Shown: one piece after another, positions 47,787-57,130 of the stretch
How the letters are laid out: every line of letters starts with the position of its first letter
How positions within the stretch are numbered: position 1 is the stretch's first letter
Assembly (NCBI RefSeq): GCF_015326965.1
Contig: NZ_CP017659.1
Location: forward strand, 930,001 to 994,000
Length of the DNA stretch: 64,000 nt
Direction: 5' to 3'
Origin: Paenibacillus sp. JZ16
GTDB taxonomy: Bacteria; Bacillota; Bacilli; Paenibacillales; Paenibacillaceae
Program-made: the position numbers and the translations under genes
The notes under the pieces: generated by a model
The model's database searches: none
Told to the model about the DNA's origin: nothing
Seen by the model: only the letters and a program-made list of their open reading frames with translations

Positions 47787-50363
47787 TTAGTCTACATGGT
47801 CAGGTAAAGAATCTGGGATCAGTTCCAGGCTGATGATCGTGTTCAAAGACCATTGCGACGCCTCATTCGTATTCATCCAGTCAATCTCCTTCAGCTTGTC
47901 GACGTACGTAACGTCAACGGCGTCTTTTTCCAGGTCTGTGGTTGCAAAAGGGTGTCCCAGCAGCGTCGACCAGGCAACATCGGCTGTACGCCCGTCCTTA
48001 CGGTACCACGCGCCGTAAGCGACGAGGGCCAGCGTCAGAACTGGATGCTCAAACCGCTTTGTGCTGATGGCGCCGCCTGTGACTTGATCCTTTTCTTCCT
48101 GCGAAAGATTATAGAAAACACCGAAATCGGCCATCATGTCGTCCCACTGTTTATCCTTCAGCATGCCGGACAGCTCGAACCATACCTGCGGCGCGCCCAT
48201 GCATAACGCCAGATGGCGCCCCCAGTTGTCGTCACCCATCGACGTCAGCAAGCCGGTATTCGGATCATAACCGTAAGTCGGACCGGAGATCAGACCGTAA
48301 TTCGCCTGTTTAATGCATCGAATGCCGGTAAGCAGTTTATCGCGGTAAAACATATCCTCTTTGCGCTCCCAGCGGGTCATCCAGTTGGAGCTGAAAGCCG
48401 CCCAATCCGGGCCGACCCGGATATGGGTCTTATGCTCGTCCTTGGGAAAATAGGCGCGCATCGGATCGATATGGACGGTCGTATAGTCGGCATCCTTCGC
48501 CTCGTCCATCATATCCCCGATCCGCTCGTCCCCCGTTAAATAATAATAGTAGCGATGTAGCCCGGCCATCCCGATCCGGGCTTCCTTGCATCCGCAGCCC
48601 CAATGGACGACGTTATGCCGGGAGCCGAGCCCGGCGTATTCCCCGAAATGATAGACGTCGACCTCGCTCGTATGGCGCGTCATCGCCTCCGCCATCCGGA
48701 AAATATCTTCACGTCCCGAGCGCAAGTACATCAGCCACAGCCACATGTTCGGGACCAGCTCCGTATTTTGCCAAGCACAGCCGCCGAGGTCGTAATTCCA
48801 GACATGGCGCGCAGGGTCGTAGCTGTGCATGAAATCGCCGTAATCCCAGAAGCCGTACCAGCGCCTCTGCTCCACCTCCCTTTGGTAAAAGGCGATGATC
48901 CCGTCCAGCTTCTCTTCGAGGCGGGCTTTGGCGGGCGTTCCCCTGTCCGGCAAGCTCCAAATGCCAAAAGCGCCTTGGCTCCGCAAATAAGCCGGCTCGC
49001 ATACAAGCTGCGGAGGCGAGTCGTTATAGCTCGCGTAAGCCTCCAGCTCAACTGGCGACGGCGTAAACGCCCGGCACCAAATCGTCAGCTCGCTCGTATT
49101 GCCGACGCCGTACGGAGTTGCCCGCAGCTCTTCCGCGCCTTCGTAGGAAGATTCAACATGCGTTAACGTATCGTAATGGCGCATGTCCATGGCCGGCGCT
49201 TCCGGGGACCAGAACCAGGCGATCAGCTGCGCCTGGTCCTCTGTGAGGCCGTGCGCCTCCATGCCCGAAGGATGCTTTTGCCAGAAATTGCGCATCGCAA
49301 GAGCCAGTCCGCCGCCGGGCCCACCGACATATGCAACACCGCGCGCTCTCCGGCCTTCTCCGGATTTGATCCAGCTGCAGCCTGCCCTGGTCCGCTTGGC
49401 CATCAGATAATGGTCGGCTGAGAACTGCGTCACCTTAAAGCCGTCCCAGCTTGCGGAGTCGTGCAGCAGATTCATAAAGTACTCGTCGTCCATTTCTTCG
49501 TCGGGCAGTGTTTCCCCATTGAGCTGACGCTTGAACAGCTCCAAATATCTGCCTTTTGTGCGCCGCGAATGAAGCGTTTTGGGCGATTCGCTTAAATAAC
49601 CGGTATCACCGGCAAATCGGATGTGGCGGTTGTACAGCGGCCCACGAATCGGCAGGGTGAAACGGATGCCGAGTCCTTTCACGAAATCCTGGTTCGGATT
49701 GCCGTCATAAAAAAACGTATGCACCATCCGGATCGACTCCAGACCCGCGTAAGCATACAGGCGAAGCGAAAAAGGAAGCCATTCACCAGTTCCGTTCACG
49801 GCACGGTGGCGGCCCGTCAGCTTGACGACCGCTCGTACCGGACCTGCTTGCTCCACCTTCGCTTCGTAGATTTGGGATTGATAACGTTCCTCCCGGATCG
49901 TTCGGCTCCCGGTCAGCTCGCTTACGCTTTCCTTGATAGCGATCAACTCGCCATAAGAGCTTATACTGACACCGTTTCGTAGAACATCAGCGATCATTTG
50001 GCTACCTGTTTTCGGTACCCGAAAGGAAATGACGCCCGTGTCGATGGTAAAGCCATCCTCTGCTTCACGTACGGACAATGAAGCCGCTGTTGGTGAATGT
50101 TTGGAATCTCCCTTCACGATGGTATACCCATGAGGGGCACCAGTCGGAAATGCGGCGGCATGCGCCGTCCATTTGACGCTGCCGTCCGGCCAATATGCAG
50201 TCGGCCAGCTTTGCAGTGCAGGGGCAGTCCCGCCCTCCAAGTGCAGCGACAGCCGGTCGTCCCGTGAAAGCTCCCCCTCCTTCCACGGCATTCCCCAAGT
50301 CAGCCCGGCCGGAATATCAGCGGCTGCCTTTAACCAACGCAGTGATACTCGCGTGTCGTTCAT
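47787..50363 (-). CDS. yetA: YetA-like protein of rhamnogalacturonan utilisation
   Basis: This large cytoplasmic protein (858 residues) matches the YetA family, which is found with YesU and rhamnogalacturonyl hydrolases in Bacillus. Parts include LTWGMPWKEGEL, AYWPDGSVKWTAHAAAFP, LRLYAYAGLESIRMVHTFFYD, a helical C-terminal domain with WNYDLGGCAWQNTELVPNMW and HNVVHWGCGCKEARIGM. The layout resembles polysaccharide lyases with a beta-sandwich followed by an alpha-toroid. GGAG lies 8 bases before the ATG at 50363, and a promoter falls inside the upstream extension to 50480, so the shorter start is chosen. Confidence 0.85.
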   Translation of the reverse strand: MNDTRVSLRWLKAAADIPAGLTWGMPWKEGELSRDDRLSLHLEGGTAPALQSWPTAYWPDGSVKWTAHAAAFPTGAPHGYTIVKGDSKHSPTAASLSVREAEDGFTIDTGVISFRVPKTGSQMIADVLRNGVSISSYGELIAIKESVSELTGSRTIREERYQSQIYEAKVEQAGPVRAVVKLTGRHRAVNGTGEWLPFSLRLYAYAGLESIRMVHTFFYDGNPNQDFVKGLGIRFTLPIRGPLYNRHIRFAGDTGYLSESPKTLHSRRTKGRYLELFKRQLNGETLPDEEMDDEYFMNLLHDSASWDGFKVTQFSADHYLMAKRTRAGCSWIKSGEGRRARGVAYVGGPGGGLALAMRNFWQKHPSGMEAHGLTEDQAQLIAWFWSPEAPAMDMRHYDTLTHVESSYEGAEELRATPYGVGNTSELTIWCRAFTPSPVELEAYASYNDSPPQLVCEPAYLRSQGAFGIWSLPDRGTPAKARLEEKLDGIIAFYQREVEQRRWYGFWDYGDFMHSYDPARHVWNYDLGGCAWQNTELVPNMWLWLMYLRSGREDIFRMAEAMTRHTSEVDVYHFGEYAGLGSRHNVVHWGCGCKEARIGMAGLHRYYYYLTGDERIGDMMDEAKDADYTTVHIDPMRAYFPKDEHKTHIRVGPDWAAFSSNWMTRWERKEDMFYRDKLLTGIRCIKQANYGLISGPTYGYDPNTGLLTSMGDDNWGRHLALCMGAPQVWFELSGMLKDKQWDDMMADFGVFYNLSQEEKDQVTGGAISTKRFEHPVLTLALVAYGAWYRKDGRTADVAWSTLLGHPFATTDLEKDAVDVTYVDKLKEIDWMNTNEASQWSLNTIISLELIPDSLPDHVD

Positions 50364-50412
50364 GGCATCATCTCCTAAACGTTTTCTTGGCTTCCGTTCT
50401 TTCAACGCCCTC

Positions 50413-50441
50413 ATTGTAGACAGCTGCGGCTTTCCCGGCAA
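50413..50441 (-). promoter_or_regulatory. promoter of the yetA group
   Basis: TTGCCG (50436-50441) and TACAAT (50413-50418) are 17 bases apart on the minus strand, 50 bases before the yetA start codon. It gives the enzyme genes their own transcript downstream of the regulator's terminator. Confidence 0.6.
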
Positions 50442-50473
50442 TGGCACTTTCTTGATGGCATCCGCCGGGCTAA

Positions 50474-50509
50474 ATTGCACGATTTCGCGAGAATTGCACT
50501 TTATTGCAC
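50474..50509 (-). promoter_or_regulatory. three GTGCAAT direct repeats upstream of yetA
   Basis: On the minus strand GTGCAAT occurs at 50503-50509, 50493-50499 and 50474-50480, with spacings of 10 and 19 bases, so all lie on about the same helix face. They are 33-68 bases upstream of the -35 box, a normal activator position. The YesS-like AraC protein encoded just upstream is the obvious candidate to bind them. Confidence 0.55.
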
Positions 50510-50547
50510 GTTAAGGTTTTTCTGGTGCTTCGCAGCCCTGCGCATCA

Positions 50548-50589
50548 CAATAAAGCCGGCAGCGGTCACATCATGAACCGCTGCCGGCT
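50548..50589 (-). terminator. strong intrinsic terminator of the yesS-like gene
   Basis: AGCCGGCAGCGGT and its exact complement form a 13-pair stem with a ten-base loop. On the minus strand it is followed by TTATTG. It lies 34 bases after the regulator stop codon. Confidence 0.8.
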
Positions 50590-50622
50590 GCTTCTTTCGA
50601 TCTGTTTATCGCAGCTTGCTTC

Positions 50623-52947
50623 CTAATCTGCCCGGCTAAGTTCACGATAACGGGTAGGAGTCATGCCCTCGAGCTTTTTAAAGATCCGATTAAAATAGCT
50701 GTGCCGATATCCGACTTGTTCGGCGACCGTGTTAATTTTCATCTCCGATTCCCGAAGAAGCTCCTTCGCTTTTTCCATACGCAGCTCGGTCAAATAATCG
50801 ATAAAGTTTTTGCCGGTGACCTGTTTGAATGATTTGCTCAGGAAAAACGGGTTCGTGCCGATGTGGTCGGCACAATTGTCGAGCGAAATGTCGTGCATAT
50901 AGTTTTGCTGCATATAGTTCATGGCATGCTCAATCAGCCGTTTGACCTGGCCATCCGTTCGGGTCGTCAGCTCCTTCATGAAAGGGGCGATCACCTTCAC
51001 TTGGAACCATTCCTTGGCGCCAGCAGGTTCTTTAATCTGGGAAAGCTGCTCATACAGGTTGGCGCCCTTGAACAAACGATTCGGCTGAATACCGGATACC
51101 AGAATCGCATGCTGGACGGAACCCAGCAAATGAAGCATCCCCTGCTGGACATCTATCGCTTTTGCCTCCTGCACGGACAGCGCATTCTGGAATTCAACGA
51201 GCAAGGCGTTGGCGTCCGCTTCCTGTCCGGTTCGAAGCGCCTGAAGAAATTCTCTTTCCAGCGTAAAGGGATACTGCGGTTCGGACGAATCCTCGAAATT
51301 CAGCTGCTCCATTTCGATAATCTGGTTATCGTTATCGAATTTGCGGAAGCTGGCTGCGTGTTTCACGCCTTCAAATGCGAGCGGTATGTCGCTTACACGG
51401 CCGGTAGCCCGGCTGATCGCCACCGTCACCACCATGTTCAGCAACCGGTTAACCGTCTGCGCAAGCTTTTCGCAAAACGATTTGATCGTTTCTGTACATG
51501 GCTCCCCTTCCGGCAAGATGAGCAGCACCCCTGATCCAAGATCATGGAAATTGATCGTGCTGCTTTGCTCGAAATACGAATCCGCCAGCTCTTCGATCAT
51601 GTTGACGGATGCGAAGGTAACCAGTCCCTCGTCGCCAAACTTGAACTTCCCTTCCATGCTGGCGATCCCGGTAAGCTGTACGTACAGCACGACAAATTGC
51701 TTGCCGCACACCTGCCATTTATACCGTTCCATCCGTGACCGCAGGTCCTCCTCCGTATAGGCGTACAAATAGCCCTGAAGGAGCTGATGGAGAAAGCTTT
51801 CCTTTACATGCGGCAGCTGCTCGAGCCACTTGGCGTTCAGCTCCCGACTCTCCCTGCTTAAATGCTGCCATTGCCGCTCGATGAGCGTAAACTCGTCCTC
51901 CCGGCCTCCGCCCGATAAGGAGGCGCTTGGCAGCAAATCCTTCATTAGCCTTTTTACAGGTAAGTACATTCGGATCGATGCAAGCCAAGCAAGCCCTATT
52001 GCCAGCAAGAGAGCGCTCAAGCTGACCGTCAAAATGACTTTGGATATAAAAACGACCGGTGCAGTTATATTGGTGATCGGCGAAGCCGACACGTACAGCC
52101 AGTTATCCATGATTCGTGCGAAATAACCGTACGTGACCGCATAGGTCTTGTCGTTCCATTCATAAAGAAACGAGCCTTCCTTATTCACGTTTGACTCGAC
52201 CTCGCTTCTGACTGCCTTTACGAACGTCGAATCTATCGAGCTCCCGTTGGCGGATACGAATAGATGACTGCTCGGCTCCGTTAGAAAATTTTCGCCGTCG
52301 GCATAAGGAGTAATGGTCTGCAGCGCTTCCGCGACTTGATCGCTGTCCAAGCGGACGATCAAGGCTCCAATCGGTTTTTGGCTGCCACCGGGAACGAGAT
52401 GCACAAACGTCAATTCCCGTTTTCCCGGCTGATCGGGATCCAGCGTTAGCTGTGTCCAATACGTCGTTTTTCCTGCGTCAAGCAGTTGGTTGTATAACTT
52501 GATGACACTTGCATCATGTAAAGCGGAATATTCCGGATAAAACAATACCGGCTGGCTTCCGCGCAAATAGAGGCTGACGTTACGAATCATCGTATTGGAG
52601 CCCTGCATGACGAGCAGCGTATTCGTAATATCGCGGGTCTTCTCAAAATCACGCACGAAGTCGCGTTCGCCGAGCGAATAATCGAAGCTCGTATCGAACG
52701 CCCAATGCGCCAGCATCATTTCGAGATTGGACAGCTGTTTATTCAGGTTCTGCGACCGCTGCTCAATCTGGTTGTTATGGAGCTTCAGCAGCTCCTTTTC
52801 CAGCTTACCACCGGCCATCGAATATACGAGAACCCCGGTAATAATGCCGGGAATTCCGGCAACAAACAGGAACATGATTAAGCTTTTCCTATAGAAGCTG
52901 CCAGATCTGCCGGATAAGCGGGCCAATAACATTTTCCATCCATTCAT
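50623..52947 (-). CDS. membrane-anchored AraC-family regulator (YesS-like) of the pectin locus
   Basis: Two membrane segments (SLIMFLFVAGIPGIITGVLVY and VVFISKVILTVSLSALLLAIGLAWL) enclose an extracellular sensor of about 250 residues. The C-terminus has two helix-turn-helix units (ISLDNCADHIGTNPFFLSKSFK and MKINTVAEQVGYRHSYFNRIFK). GGTGAG lies six bases before the ATG at 52947; the codon 18 bases upstream is rejected. It sits between the transporter genes and the enzyme genes, as in B. subtilis. It probably senses rhamnogalacturonan fragments outside the cell and activates the yetA promoter. Confidence 0.88.
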   Translation of the reverse strand: MNGWKMLLARLSGRSGSFYRKSLIMFLFVAGIPGIITGVLVYSMAGGKLEKELLKLHNNQIEQRSQNLNKQLSNLEMMLAHWAFDTSFDYSLGERDFVRDFEKTRDITNTLLVMQGSNTMIRNVSLYLRGSQPVLFYPEYSALHDASVIKLYNQLLDAGKTTYWTQLTLDPDQPGKRELTFVHLVPGGSQKPIGALIVRLDSDQVAEALQTITPYADGENFLTEPSSHLFVSANGSSIDSTFVKAVRSEVESNVNKEGSFLYEWNDKTYAVTYGYFARIMDNWLYVSASPITNITAPVVFISKVILTVSLSALLLAIGLAWLASIRMYLPVKRLMKDLLPSASLSGGGREDEFTLIERQWQHLSRESRELNAKWLEQLPHVKESFLHQLLQGYLYAYTEEDLRSRMERYKWQVCGKQFVVLYVQLTGIASMEGKFKFGDEGLVTFASVNMIEELADSYFEQSSTINFHDLGSGVLLILPEGEPCTETIKSFCEKLAQTVNRLLNMVVTVAISRATGRVSDIPLAFEGVKHAASFRKFDNDNQIIEMEQLNFEDSSEPQYPFTLEREFLQALRTGQEADANALLVEFQNALSVQEAKAIDVQQGMLHLLGSVQHAILVSGIQPNRLFKGANLYEQLSQIKEPAGAKEWFQVKVIAPFMKELTTRTDGQVKRLIEHAMNYMQQNYMHDISLDNCADHIGTNPFFLSKSFKQVTGKNFIDYLTELRMEKAKELLRESEMKINTVAEQVGYRHSYFNRIFKKLEGMTPTRYRELSRAD

Positions 52948-53018
52948 CGTCAGCTCACCAACCATATCTAAAATTAGTTTTGCCTTCCTTTGTTAGGCGG
53001 TCCTTTGCCTTTCAGATA

Positions 53019-53032
53019 TGTAAGCGTATTCA
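53019..53032 (+). promoter_or_regulatory. cre-like CcpA site near the yesS-like gene
   Basis: TGTAAGCGTATTCA matches 13 of 14 positions of the cre consensus. It lies 72 bases upstream of the regulator start codon, so glucose repression of the whole pectin response through its activator is likely. Confidence 0.5.
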
Positions 53033-53224
53033 AATATAGCAACAGCGAAATAAAATCGACTGTCTTAATTAGCATAACGCGGTCCTACTAATAAAACCTG
53101 CATATTTTCAGAGTAAATTGTTTAAAAAACAGAGGAATTCCAAAAACCGGCCATCGTGGAGTCTTGGCTACAGAGCAGCTACCGTCACTTTGTGGGGACT
53201 CTCGGAAGAAAAATTCGGATAGAG

Positions 53225-53251
53225 AAAAAAGAGGCAGTTGGCCTCTTTTTT
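53225..53251 (-). terminator. bidirectional terminator after the binding-protein gene
   Basis: AAAAAAGAGGC and GCCTCTTTTTT form an 11-pair stem with a five-base loop. It lies 31 bases after the stop codon and separates the transporter transcript from the regulator. Confidence 0.85.
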
Positions 53252-53281
53252 CCGCTGAATATCACTGCTAATTGACTTCGT

Positions 53282-54877
53282 CTAGGATTTGGACGCTGCG
53301 TACAGCTCGTTGATTTCCTTCACGTAATCGTTGCCCCCGGATTTTTTCCACAGTTCGATTGCATCGCGCCAGCCTTGCTCGTCGATTTGGCCGACGATGA
53401 ATTTAATGCGGGCATCATTAATAATATTGCCAAGCTGTTGTCCTTTTTGCGAATACACCTCAGAAATAAACGGCTCCGCCGGATTGGCGACGATGGTTTC
53501 CCGGTTTTTTATTTGAACCTCTGTTTGTTTTAAGCGAAGCGGTGTCTGGGCCACTTGCAGCCCTTTTCCTTCAGGAATGTAAGGTACCATCTGGTTAAGA
53601 CCTTCGACTTCAGACTCGAGCAGCACGGAATCCGTACTTCTTTCCAGCGTTGTATCGTCGATCTTGGTATAATGCACGCCTTCAAGGCCGAAGCTGGTCA
53701 GCGTTTGCAGGTCAGGCTCGTTCAGCTGATCTAGAAATTTCAGAATGCGGTCGACTTCCTCCTCAGTCTTCACACTCGACTTCGGAATGGCTAATAGGCC
53801 GGCAAAACCGGAAGTAGGCAGCGTGCGAATTTGACCATCCGCACCGGTTACTGCACCGAACACATCCATGTAATGCTCCCTTGAATCATTGCCCGCCGCC
53901 GCGTTCGCCGCCTTGATTTTGTCGTCGACTCGAGCCGCTCCGTCGACGACGTCGATAATCACGCCGGCTTGCCCGTTAACAAGCGGATCCGTCCACTTCG
54001 CCGAGTCCATGACGGCAAAATCTTGGTTGACGAGTTTTTCGTCATACAGCTTTTTCATGAACTTGAGCGCTTCGAGATATTCATCGTATTCGAACTCCGG
54101 TACGAGCTGGCCATCCCTTTCACCCCAAACGTTAGGTGCACCAAACCACAGTTTGATCTGGTCGAAGCCCGCTCCCCAGCCGGCCGTCCATTTGACCATA
54201 ACCAGTCCGTACGTGTCGTCTTTACCGTTGCCGTCCGGATCCTTCTCTTTGAACGCTTTCAGCATGTTGTAAAAATCGTCGATCGTTTTCGGTTGCTCAA
54301 GTCCGACGTTCTCCAGCCAATCCTGGCGGTAATAAACGCCGTTGCGGCCAAGCTCGCGCCCGCGATATACGCCGTACGTTTTGCCGTTAATCGAGGAGTT
54401 GTTCAGAATGATTTCGCTGGCCTGGCTGAGGTTCGGATAATTTTTGAGTTTGTCGGTCAAATCCCAGAACGCCCCCGATTTTACCGCACTAACGAAACTC
54501 GGGCCCTTTGAGTCCGGCACGTAAATGATTTTCGGCAAATTGCCCGATGCAAGCGTAATGTTGAATTTATCCGCATAGGAAGCGTTAGGCACCCATTCGA
54601 AATGAATGTCCGTGCCGGTCAGCTTCTCGAGTTCAGCCGCTACGGGACTGTCGTCCTTCGGATAGTTCGTTTTAAAAATCGGGAGCATGATGTTCAGCTT
54701 AAACGCTTCTTGCGTATCTGCGGAAGCGCTTGCAGGGGGAGCCGCCGTCGAATTGTTGGAAGAGTCTGTGCCACCGTTGTTTTTACCGGACGAGCAGCTT
54801 GCCATCAGTACGATACAAACCGTGCCTAGAATTAGAAATGTGGAAGCACGTTTCGCCTTCATTGTCTTTTTCTTCAT
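53282..54877 (-). CDS. extracellular solute-binding lipoprotein (YtcQ-like) of the pectin locus
   Basis: The lipoprotein signal STFLILGTVCIVLMASC has the lipobox MASC and Cys28. The mature protein begins with a Ser/Asn/Ala linker, then FKLNIMLPIFKTNYPKDDSP. It has the large YtcQ/LplA-type fold (531 residues) with GRNGVYYRQDWLENVGLEQP as a family signature. GGGAGG lies just before the ATG at 54877; the upstream extension to 54934 is rejected. It would deliver rhamnogalacturonan oligosaccharides to the two permeases encoded upstream. Confidence 0.9.
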   Translation of the reverse strand: MKKKTMKAKRASTFLILGTVCIVLMASCSSGKNNGGTDSSNNSTAAPPASASADTQEAFKLNIMLPIFKTNYPKDDSPVAAELEKLTGTDIHFEWVPNASYADKFNITLASGNLPKIIYVPDSKGPSFVSAVKSGAFWDLTDKLKNYPNLSQASEIILNNSSINGKTYGVYRGRELGRNGVYYRQDWLENVGLEQPKTIDDFYNMLKAFKEKDPDGNGKDDTYGLVMVKWTAGWGAGFDQIKLWFGAPNVWGERDGQLVPEFEYDEYLEALKFMKKLYDEKLVNQDFAVMDSAKWTDPLVNGQAGVIIDVVDGAARVDDKIKAANAAAGNDSREHYMDVFGAVTGADGQIRTLPTSGFAGLLAIPKSSVKTEEEVDRILKFLDQLNEPDLQTLTSFGLEGVHYTKIDDTTLERSTDSVLLESEVEGLNQMVPYIPEGKGLQVAQTPLRLKQTEVQIKNRETIVANPAEPFISEVYSQKGQQLGNIINDARIKFIVGQIDEQGWRDAIELWKKSGGNDYVKEINELYAASKS

Positions 54878-55002
54878 TAAATAGCCTCCCTTTATCATTA
54901 AGATCATATTGCAAACCGCATGAGCTCCAAGCAAATCAATCAGCGTGTCTCGGGTATTAACAACAGAGCCTAAGCGGAATCACACATTTGGAATAACAAA
55001 CT

Positions 55003-55887
55003 TTAGCCTTTGACCGAGCCAAGCAGGACGCCTTTGGCAAAATGCTTTTGCAGGAACGGATACACACACAAGATCGGAACCGTGCCGACAACGATCACGG
55101 CCATTTTGATCGATTGATCCGGCGGCTGCACGAAATTAGGGTCCATCGAGTTCAAATCGCCTGCAGCCGCTTGCGACAGCAGAACGATCTGGCGCAGCAT
55201 GACCTGCAGCGGCCATTTTTCCGGATCGTTAATATACAGCAGTGCCGCAAAGAAATCGTTCCAATGCCCGACGGCGTAAAACAACGTAAACGTAGCGAGG
55301 ACGGGCATTGAAAGCGGCAGCACGATCCGCCCTAAGAGGCCAAGCTCGGAGCAGCCGTCGATGCGGCCGGCCTCCTCGATCTCCTTCGGAATTTCCTGAA
55401 AAAAGTTTTTGACGATGATCAGATTAAACGCGCTGATCGCCCCTGGCAGCATGAGAGCCCAGAGCGAATCGAGCAGGTTCAGCTCCTTCACGACCAGATA
55501 AGTCGGAATCATGCCACCGCCAAACAGCATGGAGAAGATGACGAGATTCAGCACCAGATTCCGGCCGTACAACCCTCTCTTGGCTAAGGAATAGGCCATC
55601 GTAACCGTGAAAAACAGGTTGACGAGCGTGCCGATGACCGTTATGTAGACGGAGACGCCGATGCTTCTCATAATCGTATCTGTCGAAAAAATAAACTTAT
55701 AAGCGTTTAATGTAAATGTTTTGGGTATGAAAAATACCGCTCTTGACGTAAGCTCCGCGTCCGAGGCAAAAGAGCCCGCAATCACGTAGACGAAAGGGAG
55801 CACGGCAGCCAGCCCGAACAACGATAGCACGATGTAGTTGGCAGCATCGAACGTGACACCGGCCGCGGATTTGTATTGCTTGGCCAT
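55003..55887 (-). CDS. sugar ABC transporter permease (YtcP type) of the pectin locus
   Basis: Six membrane segments start with IVLSLFGLAAVLPFVYVIAGS. The EAA loop EEAGRIDGCSELGLLGRIVLPLS docks the ATPase and the C-terminus reads CVYPFLQKHFAKGVLLGSVKG. GGGG lies 9 bases before the ATG. It is 24 bases after the YteP-like gene. No ATPase is encoded in the locus, so a shared MsmX-like ATPase is needed. Confidence 0.9.
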   Translation of the reverse strand: MAKQYKSAAGVTFDAANYIVLSLFGLAAVLPFVYVIAGSFASDAELTSRAVFFIPKTFTLNAYKFIFSTDTIMRSIGVSVYITVIGTLVNLFFTVTMAYSLAKRGLYGRNLVLNLVIFSMLFGGGMIPTYLVVKELNLLDSLWALMLPGAISAFNLIIVKNFFQEIPKEIEEAGRIDGCSELGLLGRIVLPLSMPVLATFTLFYAVGHWNDFFAALLYINDPEKWPLQVMLRQIVLLSQAAAGDLNSMDPNFVQPPDQSIKMAVIVVGTVPILCVYPFLQKHFAKGVLLGSVKG

Positions 55888-55911
55888 GGATTGATTCCCC
55901 TTTCTTGCTTA

Positions 55912-56877
55912 TCAGTAAAGCCCGGATTGGCCGAACTTTTTCGCCAGCCAGTTCGTGCCGAGCACCAGCGTTACGCCAACAATCGATTTAAACAGCCCGA
56001 CAGCCGTACTGTAGCTAAAAGCGCCTTGTGTAATGCCCATCGCGTATACGTATGTGTCGAACACTTCGCCTACCGAGCGGTTAAGCGGATTCAACATTAG
56101 ATAAATCTGTTCGAAGCCGTTGTCCAGCACGCTGCCCATCCGCAAAATCAAAAGAATTACGATCGTGCTGCGGATCGCCGGCAGTGTTATGTGCCAGATT
56201 TGTCTCCAACGGTTTGCCCCGTCAATCGTCGCCGCTTCGTACTGTTCCACATCGACGGCCGCCAGCGCCGCCAGGAATATAATCGTTCCCCAGCCGCATT
56301 CCTTCCAGATCGTCTGCAAAATAATCACGGGGCGGAACCAAGACGGATCGGACAGAAATTGGATTTTGTTCCCCGTATATTGGAATAGCAGTTCGTTGAC
56401 GGTGCCGCCTTCCGTGGTTAGGAACACGTACGTCAGGCTTGCCACGATTACCATCGATATAAAATGCGGAACGTAAATCATCGTTTGAATCGTGCGCTTA
56501 AAGAACGAAAGCCGTACTTCGTTTAACAAGAGTGCCAGTATAATCGGAGCGGGAAAAAAGAAGATGAGATTATAGAACGATAGCAACAGCGTATTACGCA
56601 GCAGCATTAAAAACTCTGGATTGTTAAAAAATAGCCGAAAATGCTCGAAGCCTACCCATTCGCTTTTCAAAAAGCCGGTAAACGGCTGATAGTTTTGGAA
56701 TGCCAGCATGACCCCCCACATCGGCACGTATTTAAAAACCAAAAAATAAAGCAAGCCTGGGAGCAGCAGCAGGTAGAGCCATTTGTCCCTGCGAAGCCTC
56801 GCCGCGAAGCTCGTGCGGTGCTCCACCTGCTTGGACGTTTGCGGGAAATCCCTTTGAGCCGTAGCTTGCTTCATCAT
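55912..56877 (-). CDS. sugar ABC transporter permease (YteP/LplB type) of the pectin locus
   Basis: Family landmarks are KWLYLLLLPGLLYFLVFKYVPMWGVMLAF, the EAA loop EQYEAATIDGANRWRQIWHITLP and the C-terminal VFDTYVYAMGITQGAFSYSTAVGL. GGAGG lies six bases before the ATG at 56877, which is preferred over 56904. It is the first gene of the transporter transcript. With YtcP- and YtcQ-like proteins it forms a rhamnogalacturonan oligosaccharide importer. Confidence 0.9.
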   Translation of the reverse strand: MMKQATAQRDFPQTSKQVEHRTSFAARLRRDKWLYLLLLPGLLYFLVFKYVPMWGVMLAFQNYQPFTGFLKSEWVGFEHFRLFFNNPEFLMLLRNTLLLSFYNLIFFFPAPIILALLLNEVRLSFFKRTIQTMIYVPHFISMVIVASLTYVFLTTEGGTVNELLFQYTGNKIQFLSDPSWFRPVIILQTIWKECGWGTIIFLAALAAVDVEQYEAATIDGANRWRQIWHITLPAIRSTIVILLILRMGSVLDNGFEQIYLMLNPLNRSVGEVFDTYVYAMGITQGAFSYSTAVGLFKSIVGVTLVLGTNWLAKKFGQSGLY

Positions 56878-57074
56878 TCTCCACCTCCATATGTCGTTCA
56901 TCACCTCGCGAGCGGTGTGGCCTTATTATGCGGCAGCGCTTTCTTTTCCCGCAATGAGACATTTTTGAAGAGTAAAAAAGCCTCGTTTTTCGGCATTTTT
57001 AAAGAAAGTGCAAAGTCGGCAAACGAGTGGTAAGACGCGTATAGCCCTGTATAAACAAGCACTTCTCGCAGAAA

Positions 57075-57113
57075 CAAAAAAAATAAAACCTCCAAGTATC
57101 TGGAAGTTTTATT
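57075..57113 (-). terminator. intrinsic terminator of the nucleotidyltransferase gene
   Basis: AATAAAACTTCCA pairs with TGGAGGTTTTATT (two non-Watson-Crick positions) and is followed on the minus strand by TTTTTTTG. It lies 18 bases after the stop codon. Confidence 0.8.
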
Positions 57114-57130
57114 GTGTAGTATTGTCTTAT

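Larger units (their letters stand above)
52948..53281. other. intergenic region between the binding-protein and regulator genes
   Basis: It holds the cre-like site at 53019-53032 and the binding-protein terminator at 53225-53251. No gene is seen. The regulator therefore probably has its own catabolite-controlled promoter here, but I cannot assign -35 and -10 boxes. Confidence 0.5.

Noticed and set aside
47787..50363. Long open frames opposite YetA (48603-49166 and others) as genes
   Set aside because: They lie entirely inside a high-quality coding region on the other strand and have no ribosome binding sites or recognisable domains.
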